From: Methanobacterium sp. BRmetb2
Lineage (GTDB): Archaea > Methanobacteriota > Methanobacteria > Methanobacteriales > Methanobacteriaceae
Assembly: GCA_003491285.1 (NCBI GenBank)
Contig: CP022705.1
Coordinates: 927,501 to 991,500, forward strand
Reading direction: 5' to 3'
Length of the DNA stretch: 64,000 nucleotides
In this document: positions 17,597-26,381 of the stretch, piece after piece
Numbering within the stretch: position 1 is the stretch's first letter
Layout of the letters: each line of letters opens with the position of its first letter
The notes under the pieces: model-generated
The model's input: only the letters and a program-made list of their open reading frames with translations
Told to the model about the DNA's origin: nothing
Database searches by the model: none
Translations under genes and position numbers: made by a program

Positions 17597-18028
17597 ATGA
17601 TAATTGCCAAACCTGAATGGTTCAGTCGAAGAAAATATGGTGGCTGGGGATTAAACATTAAAACATGGCAGGGTGCAGTTTATCTGATCTGCGTCCTTTC
17701 AATCCTAGTTTTAATCCAAACCCTGCCCTTCTGGAATACCACCCAACGCCTGATAATTACTGGTGGATGGCTAACATTTTTATTCCTGGACCTAGTGGAT
17801 GTAATGTGGAAACTCAAAAAAGACGAAAGAGAACGAATGCACGAAGCCATTGCCGAAAGGAATGCTGCATGGGGAATGATGCTGGTGCTGGTCATAGGAG
17901 TTTTGATAGAACTCCTCTACTATGGCCTGCATCATAAGTTATATGTAGATCCTTTCCTCATAGGGGCTTTAATTATAGGTGTGATCATAAAAGCAGTGAG
18001 TAACTACTGGTTGGGTAAACATGACTGA
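17597..18028 (+). CDS. Membrane protein of unknown function
   Basis: A 143-residue integral membrane protein with about four spans: AVYLICVLSILVLIQTLPFW, LIITGGWLTFLFLDLVDVMW, AWGMMLVLVIGVLIELLYYGL and FLIGALIIGVIIKAVSNYW. A charged cytoplasmic loop, KLKKDERERMHEAIAERNAAW, lies between spans 2 and 3, a layout seen in DUF2178-like proteins that pair with small XRE regulators. GGAGGTGA precedes the ATG, and the tandem operator covers its promoter. An XRE-family gene follows 58 bases later. It may be a stress-responsive or sensing membrane component controlled by that regulator; this is inference from arrangement. Confidence 0.8.
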   Translation: MIIAKPEWFSRRKYGGWGLNIKTWQGAVYLICVLSILVLIQTLPFWNTTQRLIITGGWLTFLFLDLVDVMWKLKKDERERMHEAIAERNAAWGMMLVLVIGVLIELLYYGLHHKLYVDPFLIGALIIGVIIKAVSNYWLGKHD

Positions 18029-18086
18029 TCAAATCTATTTATCTTTTAGATTAAAATAACTATAATTAAATATTGGTAATGAAAGC

Positions 18087-18284
18087 ATGAGAACCAATAT
18101 CCGAAAATTCAGAGAAGAGATGGGTTTAACGCAGCAGGAACTAGCCAATATTGTGGATGTTACACGACAAACTATAATAGCACTTGAAAGAGGGAAATAT
18201 AACCCTTCACTCATTTTAGCCTATAAAATAACCCTAGCTTTAAAGAAAAAGTATATTGAAGAAGTTTTTGAAATTGAAAATTAA
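18087..18284 (+). CDS. Small XRE-family transcriptional regulator
   Basis: A 65-residue protein that is essentially one helix-turn-helix domain: NIRKFREEMGLTQQELANIV, then VTRQTIIALERGKYNPSLIL and a final helix. It resembles the YozG/YgzD type regulators encoded next to small membrane proteins. It likely binds the tandem ATGTAA-N8-TTACAT operator upstream of the preceding gene, giving autoregulation of the pair (inference). The next gene starts 15 bases later. Confidence 0.9.
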   Translation: MRTNIRKFREEMGLTQQELANIVDVTRQTIIALERGKYNPSLILAYKITLALKKKYIEEVFEIEN

Positions 18285-18299
18285 GCCGGAGTGTTTAAA

Positions 18300-18608
18300 A
18301 TGAATAAAAACCCTTTTGAAATATTTCAAGAAGAATGTCCAGAACTAGCAGCAAGTTTTAATAAACTGGTGGAAGTCCAAAAGGACTTGCCTGGCCTGGA
18401 TCCTAAAACCAAACAACTCGTTAATATTGCCATTCAGACATCTAACCATAATGTAATTGGGGTTAAGATGCATGCTGCCATGGCCCGACAAATGGGAGCC
18501 ACACTTGAAGAGGTTAAAGGAGCTGTTGTGATGAATTTACATCTATCTGGACTTAGCAGTGTATTGGAATCTCTTCCAGCAGTTTTAGAAGTATATAGAA
18601 CTGAATAA
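18300..18608 (+). CDS. Carboxymuconolactone decarboxylase / AhpD-like protein without CxxC
   Basis: A 102-residue CMD-family protein. The helical core (LDPKTKQLVNIAIQTSNHN, then MHAAMARQMGATLEEVKGAV) matches the AhpD fold. The redox CxxC pair usual in this region is absent: it reads NVIG before KMHAAMA, and only the later histidine is kept. So a peroxidase role is unlikely and the activity is unknown. The ATG at 18300 has GGAG upstream; the longer start at 18291 is less likely. It lies 15 bases after the XRE gene and may be in the same operon. Confidence 0.82.
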   Translation: MNKNPFEIFQEECPELAASFNKLVEVQKDLPGLDPKTKQLVNIAIQTSNHNVIGVKMHAAMARQMGATLEEVKGAVVMNLHLSGLSSVLESLPAVLEVYRTE

Positions 18609-18661
18609 TTCGATTTTTATAGTAAACATATATCAAATCAACTTAAAAAGGAGTTATACTA

Positions 18662-19330
18662 ATGGACCAACGCCACCAAGAATATATAAAATATTATAGA
18701 TCTCGGATGTTAAAATATAAAAACAACCCCCTATACAAAAATTCATTTGAAACAGAAAAATCACTGTATAATGCAATAAGTAATTCCAAAAATCTTGACG
18801 AATTTGGCAAAAAAATAGAAGAAAATAATCTGACAGTGAAAAATGCCATTGCACTGGTTAAAGATCAAGAAACTGCACGAAAAAAACATCTCAAAGAACT
18901 AAAAGAATACGTTAAACTAAAAGCCCCACTACGAATTCTGGAAATAATTGATTCAATGGAATCAGACATGGAACTGGTGGAAACTGTTTCAAAAATAGAG
19001 GCAGATGTAAACATTGAAATCAGTATTGATTTAATGACTGACTATTTTTATAATGATTTTTTAAGTCTGGAAGAGATTGAAGTTTATAAATCTGCAGAAG
19101 TTCCAGAAAAGTGGCAGAACGAAATAAATCATGAATACCCTCAGGAAATGATCAGTTTAGGGCGTGAAAATTGGACAAATGATGTTCTGCCAAGTGCACA
19201 TAATTGGGATCCACAATGGGAATTTGATTTCGATTTAATCTGGGAAGAAAGGAATAGAAGATTAATACCTGTTAGTGATGAAGTTGTCAGGAAAAGGATA
19301 GAGCAATTTAAGATATATAGGGGGATTTAA
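18662..19330 (+). CDS. Unrecognised protein, first of a coupled pair
   Basis: A 222-residue hydrophilic protein with no signal or membrane span and no family I recognise. The N-terminal half is charged and helical (YIKYYRSRMLKYKNNPLY ... ARKKHLKELKEYVKLKAPLR), with coiled-coil-like spacing. The C-terminal third is rich in aromatic residues (WTNDVLPSAHNWDPQWEFDF, DLIWEERNRRLIP). An AGGAG site precedes the ATG. Its stop codon is directly followed by the ATG of the next gene, with no spacer, so the two products are probably made together and may form a complex. It sits in the accessory block between ksgA and hemK. Confidence 0.75.
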   Translation: MDQRHQEYIKYYRSRMLKYKNNPLYKNSFETEKSLYNAISNSKNLDEFGKKIEENNLTVKNAIALVKDQETARKKHLKELKEYVKLKAPLRILEIIDSMESDMELVETVSKIEADVNIEISIDLMTDYFYNDFLSLEEIEVYKSAEVPEKWQNEINHEYPQEMISLGRENWTNDVLPSAHNWDPQWEFDFDLIWEERNRRLIPVSDEVVRKRIEQFKIYRGI

Positions 19331-20470
19331 ATGCCTGTTGATAAAAATATGGTTGATCCTATTCTTGATACTTATCGAAACATGTTAAAAGAAGTAGAAG
19401 GAAGAGCCAGTGGCGAATATTATGATAAAATGAAAAACACCCTCCAGAGAATGGAATCTCTGGCACTGAAAATGGATGATCTGGCAGCATATACTGCAAA
19501 ACTTACTACTGAAAATCTTTTTATTGAATTCAGCACTGCCTATTCTAATCTCTTATCTTCAATGGCTAAAGAAGAATATTCAAAGGGAAATTCTGATGAG
19601 ATATTGCTTCAAAAAACATTAGAATCTTATGAAAATGCCTTAAAAAGTTTAGAAGAGACTCCAAATTCTGAAAAACTCGTAGAACCCATTAAAGAGCTAA
19701 TAAAACTGGGAAATTCTGGAGTATCTTATCCTGTATTCCTAAGAATTTCTGAGGAAAAAGGATTGAACAAAGCTCTGGACGGGAGTATGGTGGTAAGAGA
19801 TGCTATTTTGCAAGATGTGGAATTTGCTAAACTCATGCATTTACCTCTGGAAGTGGAAATACACCAGAAGATACTGAAAAAATTTGATGAATTAGCCTCC
19901 AAATCCGTTTTTAAAGTTCCAGATAGTTTTGAATTTGGTTTAAATCGGCAAAAGATAGAATGGACATATAAACCAAAAATAAACCAATGGCATATGATAA
20001 TTAGACTATGGGAAAGATTACTGGATAATGTTTATGATTGGCTTGATTCTTACGGTAATTTCGCACCACAGGATGAAAGATGGGCAGATCTACGTGGTAA
20101 AATGTATACTATGCAAAACATTAAAAGAACTCAAGAATGTAACCCCGGAATACTCAAAGCTCGGAAAAAAATATTCTATAACTACTTCGAATTAAAATGG
20201 GAGGATATATTTGATCATGAGACCTTCATTAATGAATATCATGCCCGGAGAGTCTGGTATTCTGATGAAACATTGGAATTAATAAAAAAGGTTCATACAT
20301 ACTGTAAACCTTTCCATAGTCCTCCTGAAGAATTAATAAAAGAAGCTGAAGACATATATGCTGGTAAAAGATATAAACGTCCAGATGCATTCCAATTATC
20401 TGCAGAAGATCAGGCCCGTTTTATAAAACTATTTGGTGAAAATAAATATAAGGAAATGTTTAAAAAATAG
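19331..20470 (+). CDS. Unrecognised protein, second of a coupled pair
   Basis: A 379-residue soluble protein without a recognised family. The N-terminal 130 residues are helical and charged (ILDTYRNMLKEVEGRASGEY, LLQKTLESYENALKSLEETP). The central part includes FEFGLNRQKIEWTYKPKINQ. The C-terminal part is rich in W, Y, H and D: MIIRLWERLLDNVYDWLDSY, IFDHETFINEYHARRVWYSD, VHTYCKPFHSPPEELIKEAE. The clustered H/D/E could hint at a metal site, but I see no known motif. It starts immediately after the stop of the preceding gene, and that gene's end supplies the upstream GGGGATT. Probably a partner of the 222-residue protein. Confidence 0.75.
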   Translation: MPVDKNMVDPILDTYRNMLKEVEGRASGEYYDKMKNTLQRMESLALKMDDLAAYTAKLTTENLFIEFSTAYSNLLSSMAKEEYSKGNSDEILLQKTLESYENALKSLEETPNSEKLVEPIKELIKLGNSGVSYPVFLRISEEKGLNKALDGSMVVRDAILQDVEFAKLMHLPLEVEIHQKILKKFDELASKSVFKVPDSFEFGLNRQKIEWTYKPKINQWHMIIRLWERLLDNVYDWLDSYGNFAPQDERWADLRGKMYTMQNIKRTQECNPGILKARKKIFYNYFELKWEDIFDHETFINEYHARRVWYSDETLELIKKVHTYCKPFHSPPEELIKEAEDIYAGKRYKRPDAFQLSAEDQARFIKLFGENKYKEMFKK

Positions 20471-20599
20471 TTTTAAGCATATTACCCCTGTATTATGGAT
20501 AAAAAATGGTTGATAAACCTCTATAAGTTTCTGTTAAAATGGAAAATAATTTATATTAATTAATAAAAATTAAATGCATAAAAATGTGGCAGAGGGACT

Positions 20600-21430
20600 A
20601 TGATGGATAATAATAAAAATAGAACTTCGGGGCGTCCATTTTCGCTTCTGATATTTATAATGATTGTTTTTGGATTATCATGGCCTTTTTTTATTATAGG
20701 TGCTATTATAGGTGAAGGATTATTCTGGATATATTTATTTAATTCTATTGCCATGATAATGGTAGCTGTAGGTACATTTTTGGCAGATAGATTTGTTTTC
20801 AAGCAGGGTTTTGCCAATTCTGGATTAAACTGGGGAAAACCTATCCATTATGTTCTAGTTATTGGTCTGGCATTCTTGTTATATGTGTTTCCTGCCATTA
20901 TTGATTCTGGACTGGGTTATAGCAGCTTTCTTGGTGGTATGAGCTGGGAACAACTCTTAATACTGATGGGGACGCTCATCGTGGCTACTATAATACCTGG
21001 TTTTGGAGAGGAATTTGGTTGGAGAGGTTACATGTTACCCCACCTAGCCGAAAAGTACACTCCACGCAGGGCAGTTTTACTGCACAGCATTATCTGGTGG
21101 GCCTGGCATATACCTGCCCTTGCAACTGGTTGGATCGTACTTACCAGTGTCAGTGGAGGAATGGTGGCCCTATCTATAATATTAGGGGCCGCAGTGACTG
21201 TATTCGGTTTAGGTGTTATTTTTGCATACATCTGGTCTCGAAGTAGAAGTTTAGCTGTGGTTTCAGTTTACCACGCCTTTAACAATGGTTTTAAGGATTC
21301 TTTGCAACTAGCGGGCATTGGACTTATTGGTCCCATCTCATCTATCTGGTCCTCGATTCTTATGGTAATTATAGGTGTGAGTCTGTTGTGGAAAGGAAGC
21401 TGGAAAACCCTGGAAAAACTGAAAAAATAA
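20600..21430 (+). CDS. CPBP family intramembrane metalloprotease (divergent copy)
   Basis: Another CPBP membrane protease, clearly different from the 4.7-7.7 kb group. Motifs: FGEEFGWRGYMLPHL (EExxxR), WWAWHIPAL and YHAFNNGF. Around eight hydrophobic segments; length 276. The ATG at 20600 (MMDNNKN) or the next codon could start it, with GAGGGAC upstream. Its stop overlaps the region of the methyltransferase start (TAATG), so the two are probably cotranscribed. Substrate unknown. Confidence 0.88.
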   Translation: MMDNNKNRTSGRPFSLLIFIMIVFGLSWPFFIIGAIIGEGLFWIYLFNSIAMIMVAVGTFLADRFVFKQGFANSGLNWGKPIHYVLVIGLAFLLYVFPAIIDSGLGYSSFLGGMSWEQLLILMGTLIVATIIPGFGEEFGWRGYMLPHLAEKYTPRRAVLLHSIIWWAWHIPALATGWIVLTSVSGGMVALSIILGAAVTVFGLGVIFAYIWSRSRSLAVVSVYHAFNNGFKDSLQLAGIGLIGPISSIWSSILMVIIGVSLLWKGSWKTLEKLKK

Positions 21431-21444
21431 TGTTTGAGGATTCT

Positions 21445-22035
21445 ATGATTAAATATAAGGGCCTTAAAATTAAAACATGCAAAAATGTCTATATACCTGC
21501 TGAAGATACCTTTCTATTAGCAGATAATCTAATTATCAATGAATGTGACAGGGTGCTGGAAATTGGAACTGGAGCTGGGCTGGTTGCATTGACTGCAGCC
21601 CAAACTGTCCAAAATGTAGTGGCCACCGACATTAATCCTTATGCAGTGAAATGTGCACAAGATAATATTCAATTAAACCATACATATAATGTTGAGGTGA
21701 GATCAGGAGATCTATTTCATCCAGTGAAAGATGAGAAGTTTGACCTGATTTTATTTAACACTCCATATCTACCCACTGAAGAAGATGAAAAAATAGATGA
21801 GCATTTAAATGCTGCATGGGATGGTGGTGCAGATGGCCGGAAAATTATTGATCTCTTCTTAGATAAAGTAAATGATCATCTAAATCATGGGGGTCGGGTG
21901 CAGCTGGTACAATCTTCACTATCCAATACTGAAAAAACCATTAAAAAATTGGAAAACGACGGTTTCGAAGTGGAAATAACTGCGTCTGAAAGATTCTTTT
22001 TTGAGGAAGTGGTAGTTATAAGTGGTTTTCTTTAA
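21445..22035 (+). CDS. HemK-family protein methyltransferase (PrmC/Mtq2-like)
   Basis: SAM-dependent methyltransferase of the small archaeal HemK group, related to Mtq2, which methylates the GGQ glutamine of release factor aRF1/eRF1. SAM motif VLEIGTGAGLVALTAA, acidic motif VVATDINPYAVKCA, and the active-site motif reads FNTPYLPT where NPPY is standard, so the first proline is replaced by threonine. Starts at 21388, 21430 and 21445 are possible. I prefer ATG 21445 (MIKYKGLKI), with GAGG seven bases upstream. In other methanogens this gene follows ksgA; here a 4-kb block intervenes. Confidence 0.85.
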   Translation: MIKYKGLKIKTCKNVYIPAEDTFLLADNLIINECDRVLEIGTGAGLVALTAAQTVQNVVATDINPYAVKCAQDNIQLNHTYNVEVRSGDLFHPVKDEKFDLILFNTPYLPTEEDEKIDEHLNAAWDGGADGRKIIDLFLDKVNDHLNHGGRVQLVQSSLSNTEKTIKKLENDGFEVEITASERFFFEEVVVISGFL

Positions 22036-22139
22036 GAAAATTAGTAAGAATGTAATAGAGCGCACACTTATCAATTTTAAGTAAAATAGAATTCATCAAA
22101 GAAGAGTTTAGGTGGAATTGGAGGTATTAAAATAATAAA

Positions 22140-23540
22140 TTATGAAATTACCTCTCCAAATATATCTAAAGCAGTTTTTAATTGATCTTTTGGAATGGTA
22201 AATGGCGGTATAATTCTAAGCATGGAAAGATATCTACCCTGTCCTCCACCCATGGTAACCACTCCTCTTTTAAAGAGTTCTGTTTTAATCGTATCTCGGT
22301 ACTGGGTTAATGGTTTACCTTTAGATTCACGAAAGTCCACTGCCTTCAAAAGACCCCATCCCCTAGTTTGGTAAACCTTATCCAACTCTCTCCATTCATT
22401 AAACCGTTCCTCTATAATATTGGCAAGAATATTCACTCTATCCAGTAATTTATATTTCTGCATATATTCCAGGGCAGCCATGTTACCGGCCAGTGCTATT
22501 GGAGCTCCTCCATAGGTTGATCCATGGTACGCTGGAATATCCTCCATTATCTCATCTTTAATTATTGCAGCACTTAAGGGAGCCACCCCTCCCCCAAAAG
22601 ATTTGGCAGTGGTGAATATATCTGGGTTCACACCATAATGTTCATGAGTCCACATTTTACCGCTACGACCCATGCCTGATTGGACTTCATCAAATATAAG
22701 TAAGATACCATTATCTTCAGATATTTCCCTTACAGCCTTGATAAATTCCTCCGGTGCAGGGTGCATGAGTCCACCAGTGATGTAGGGCTCTAAAATAAAT
22801 GCCGCCACCTCTTCGGGATTTACCTGATAAGATAATACCCTATCCTTGAGCATGTGCTCGATACAGTAGCCGGCACAATCATCTGGATCGTCGCAGAACA
22901 TGCAGTTGGGACAGTTAGCGCCTTCTGTGAAGTAAATATTTGCTGAACGCAGGGAACGGAAAGTTTGAGCATCAGCAGCCTTCTGGGCCATGCAGGATAA
23001 TGAACCCATGGTACGACCGTAAAATCCACCCATGAATGACACAATACACTCTCTACCAGTATAACTAACTGCAGTTTTTATTGCAGCCTCATTAGCCTCA
23101 GTACCATCACAGGCATAATGTACCCTGTAAATTTCCCCTTTAGGTACGGTTTCTAAAATTTCCCTACTCGTATCTATCATTAAGGGTAGATTATAGTCAT
23201 TAGAGGGAAATATACCCCTGACTCCATATTCTTCCATGATATCCGTTGATCTTTGCCAGATCTCCGGGTTGTTGTAACCGAAATTCATGGTAGATATGCC
23301 TGCATTAAGGTCTATGAAAACATTATTATCCACATCTTGAATCAGGGAATTGGCCACCTTTTTAACTGTTAGTGGAAGATCCCAACCATCAACTAATTCA
23401 CATCTCTTACCTGCCCAACATGATGTTACATACTTCTTGGACTTAATTATATAACCAGCTGAAACAGGACCTGGAGGGCTTTTTTTAATATAAGGCACTC
23501 CATTTCCCTCCAAATCTTCTGACCAGTTAGGTATTTCCAT
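22140..23540 (-). CDS. Class III PLP aminotransferase with a cysteine cluster
   Basis: Fold-type I, class III aminotransferase (466 residues) of the 4-aminobutyrate/ornithine aminotransferase group. The PLP lysine lies in TTAKSFGGGVAPLSAA, with LLIFDEVQSGMGRSGKMW as the usual aspartate motif and GTEANEAAIKTA upstream. Residues 210-226 carry an unusual insertion with five cysteines (CPNCMFC...DCAGYC), suggesting a bound metal or Fe-S cluster. Downstream of lysA and dapF on the same strand with 94 bases between, so probably one operon. The amine substrate is unknown; a link to lysine or diaminopimelate metabolism is only positional. Confidence 0.87.
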   Translation of the reverse strand: MEIPNWSEDLEGNGVPYIKKSPPGPVSAGYIIKSKKYVTSCWAGKRCELVDGWDLPLTVKKVANSLIQDVDNNVFIDLNAGISTMNFGYNNPEIWQRSTDIMEEYGVRGIFPSNDYNLPLMIDTSREILETVPKGEIYRVHYACDGTEANEAAIKTAVSYTGRECIVSFMGGFYGRTMGSLSCMAQKAADAQTFRSLRSANIYFTEGANCPNCMFCDDPDDCAGYCIEHMLKDRVLSYQVNPEEVAAFILEPYITGGLMHPAPEEFIKAVREISEDNGILLIFDEVQSGMGRSGKMWTHEHYGVNPDIFTTAKSFGGGVAPLSAAIIKDEIMEDIPAYHGSTYGGAPIALAGNMAALEYMQKYKLLDRVNILANIIEERFNEWRELDKVYQTRGWGLLKAVDFRESKGKPLTQYRDTIKTELFKRGVVTMGGGQGRYLSMLRIIPPFTIPKDQLKTALDIFGEVIS

Positions 23541-23634
23541 TCAACTCCCCCATGTCTAATTTTTATAAAACAAATTTCCCATAATTTATGGATTAGGATT
23601 ATCCGGTTTTTTAAAATGTAATCAGCTATTTTTT

Positions 23635-24513
23635 TCAAATTTGAACATTGATAACTCCTTCAAAGGATAAAACTGCATCTCCTTCCATATAAGCACCTAA
23701 AGTATCATCTTTTTCATATACCTCTATCTTAAGTTCTCCACCAGGAAGATGAACTAATACATTATTATCCAGTTTTCCGAGCCTATAACCTGCAATAACA
23801 GATGCTGTGGCACCAGTACCACAGGCCATGGTCACTCCTGTGCCACGTTCCCAGGTTATCATTTTCATCTCACTTCGACTCGTAATACTGACAAAATGAA
23901 CGTTTATTCTTTGTGGAAATTTTTCATGCATTTCTATTACTGGTCCTAAAGATTCTAGATCCACTTCTTTCAGATTATCAGTAAACGTTACAGTGTGGGG
24001 ATTTCCAACATTCACCGCAGTTAATTTAATATTTTTATCGTTTAAAGGTAGTTCCTGGTCAATAAATTCATCTAATTTAGAGATCATGGGAATTTCTTCT
24101 GTTTTAAATGTTGCAGTACCCATATCTACCTTTGAGGATATGACCTCTCTGCCTGTTAACTTGTTTTCCACTATTTTAATTCCAGCCAGAGTTTCCACCT
24201 TAATTCTTTCTTTGAGGTTGATCCCATTTTCGTAGACAAATTTGGCAAAACATCTAATGCCGTTTCCACACATTTCAGCTTCACTGCCATCAGCATTAAA
24301 TATTCTAAATCTTATATCTGCCTCATCTACCGTAGCTGGAGAGACAAATATCACACCGTCTGCACCAATCGAAAATCCTCGCTGACAGGTCTCTTCCACA
24401 AATTCCGGCTTTTTATTCTCAGGTATTATCTCTTCTTTAGTTTCATCAATTACAATGTAATCATTTCCCAATCCCTGCATTTTTGAAAATAATATAAACT
24501 TTTCTTCACTCAT
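23635..24513 (-). CDS. dapF: Diaminopimelate epimerase
   Basis: Converts LL- to meso-diaminopimelate in lysine synthesis, without a cofactor, using two cysteines. Both are present: SEAEMCGNGIRCFAKFVYEN and TMACGTGATASVIAG. Other family stretches are KMQGLGNDYIVID at the N-terminus and GNPHTVTFTDN. Length 292 is normal. It lies 59 bases after lysA on the same strand, so the two act in sequence: DapF supplies meso-DAP to LysA. Confidence 0.97.
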   Translation of the reverse strand: MSEEKFILFSKMQGLGNDYIVIDETKEEIIPENKKPEFVEETCQRGFSIGADGVIFVSPATVDEADIRFRIFNADGSEAEMCGNGIRCFAKFVYENGINLKERIKVETLAGIKIVENKLTGREVISSKVDMGTATFKTEEIPMISKLDEFIDQELPLNDKNIKLTAVNVGNPHTVTFTDNLKEVDLESLGPVIEMHEKFPQRINVHFVSITSRSEMKMITWERGTGVTMACGTGATASVIAGYRLGKLDNNVLVHLPGGELKIEVYEKDDTLGAYMEGDAVLSFEGVINVQI

Positions 24514-24572
24514 TGAAAGCCCTCAAATTAATTATAAAAGATTCTATAAAAAGTAAATAAGATTTTATTTTA

Positions 24573-25859
24573 TTATTTTAAAAGTCTTACGGGTACATTC
24601 TGATTGCTTAAAACATCTGCAAATGATTCTCTTTTCCTTATGATCTCAGATTCCCCATTATTTACCAACACTTCCATGGTTTTTGGTCTGGAATTGTACT
24701 GAGACGACATGGAAAATGCGTATGCGCCTGCATTTAAGATAGCTAATAAGTATCCTTCTTTAATTTCAGGCATAGGACGATCTCTGGCAAATAAATCTCC
24801 GGATTCACATATATTACCTGCTATGTCAATATTCTGAACAGGTTCTGCCAATGGTTGACTGGCAGATACAATATGATGATAAGATCCATACATGGAAGGC
24901 CTAAGCAAAGTGTTAAATCCAGCATCCACACCGGCAAATTTACGATAACTCTGTTTTATAGTATTAACCCGAGTTAAAAGTATTGATGCATCCCCTACAA
25001 TGTATCGGCCCGGTTCAATGTACATAGCAGGTTTTCCCAGATTATATTCAGCTAACTTGTCCTTATAGAGCGTGGTTATTTCTTTTGAAAACAGTTCTAT
25101 ATCTAATTTAGATTCATCTGGTTGGTAAGGTATTCCCAAACCGCCCCCAAAATCTATAAACTCAAATTTAACTCCTGCTTCATTGCTAACCCTTCCAGCA
25201 ACATCCATCAACGTCTCCACTGCCAGCATGAATGGTTCAGGATCCAGTATACCTGACCCTATGTGAGTATGTATACCTACAGGATTAAATCCTGAATCCT
25301 GAGCCATTTTATATGCGTCAACTGCTTCTTCTTCCATAACCCCAAATTTACTTAGATCCCCTCCAGTTATACAGTGTTCATGGTGGCCGGCGCCTACTTT
25401 AGGATTTACCCGGAATGAAATATTTAGATTAGAAGGTTGAGTAATCCTTGAAAGTCTCTGCAGTTGTGAAATAGAGTCAACATTAATGGTTACACCAGAG
25501 GAGACTGCAAATTTTAATTCCTCATCAGTGACATTGTTTCCAGTGAATAATATTCTGGATGGTTCAAACCCTGCTAAAAGAGCCGTGTATACTTCTCCAG
25601 GAGAAACTGCATCTATAGAACTTCCTTCCTGTTCCATGATCCTCATTACTGCCAGGTTGGTGTTGGCCTTACATGCATAAAATATTTTGAAGTCTGAATA
25701 GTGCTGAGCGAATGCCCTGTATAATCTTCTGTAGTTTTCCCTAATTCTAGATTCATCCACCACATAAAGGGGAGTTCCATATTTTTCAGCCAATTCTATT
25801 GTGTCGGCCCCTCCGATACTCAAATTACCTTTTTCATTAGTTTTTAAATCGAAATCCAT
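24573..25859 (-). CDS. lysA: Diaminopimelate decarboxylase
   Basis: PLP enzyme of the alanine-racemase fold that decarboxylates meso-diaminopimelate to lysine. The PLP lysine is in FKIFYACKANTNLAVM; the other motifs are HIGSGI, DFGGGLGIPY, EPGRYIVGDA and CESGDLFA. Its start is ATG 25859 (MDFDLKTNEKG) with GGAGG eight bases upstream; a longer reading from 25901 is unlikely. First gene of the lysA-dapF-aminotransferase series. A TATA-like stretch with ATATAC/ATATAT on the minus strand lies near 25910-25925. Confidence 0.97.
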   Translation of the reverse strand: MDFDLKTNEKGNLSIGGADTIELAEKYGTPLYVVDESRIRENYRRLYRAFAQHYSDFKIFYACKANTNLAVMRIMEQEGSSIDAVSPGEVYTALLAGFEPSRILFTGNNVTDEELKFAVSSGVTINVDSISQLQRLSRITQPSNLNISFRVNPKVGAGHHEHCITGGDLSKFGVMEEEAVDAYKMAQDSGFNPVGIHTHIGSGILDPEPFMLAVETLMDVAGRVSNEAGVKFEFIDFGGGLGIPYQPDESKLDIELFSKEITTLYKDKLAEYNLGKPAMYIEPGRYIVGDASILLTRVNTIKQSYRKFAGVDAGFNTLLRPSMYGSYHHIVSASQPLAEPVQNIDIAGNICESGDLFARDRPMPEIKEGYLLAILNAGAYAFSMSSQYNSRPKTMEVLVNNGESEIIRKRESFADVLSNQNVPVRLLK

Positions 25860-26381
25860 TATATATCCTCCAAAATAATATGAATTCATTTTTCCATTCA
25901 TGGACGTGAAATATATGTATATTTACTTTATTGTTTTTGTTCATTATTTGATATTTAATTCATTTTACAAAATTGTTACTAAATTTTTGGTTTAAATTCT
26001 TTATTGTAAAAATAGAAATAGATATAATTTGTTGGCATTTATTATAACTGGGGAAACAGATACTTACAAGAAGCTTTGATCATGTTGAATTCAATTTTAG
26101 CCCCCGCTAAAATTTGAATTTTTTAATTAAAACATTATGGTTACATTATTGTTTAATTTACATCCCATATAACACTTAACTCCAGTTTAGCCATCTCCAC
26201 TATTATAGGTCTAAATTAAATAAAATCCTTTCAATAATATTAATTTTAAATTTTAGAATTTTTATAGAATTTTATTAAAAAAAGAAGACTAACTTGATAT
26301 TTATATCTAAAAAAAAGAAAAAAATTGGAAAGTTTATTGCGTATACTTTCCTTTATATAGTATATAATTTAATATTGAAGG
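25860..26381. other. Intergenic region with a hairpin
   Basis: About 520 bases without a gene. It contains the lysA promoter region at its left end and a stem-loop at 26088-26120: AATTCAATTTTAGC, loop CCCC, GCTAAAATTTGAATT, pairing almost perfectly with one bulge and followed by a T-run on the plus strand. It may be a terminator or a small structured RNA. The rest is AT-rich and unremarkable. Confidence 0.5.
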
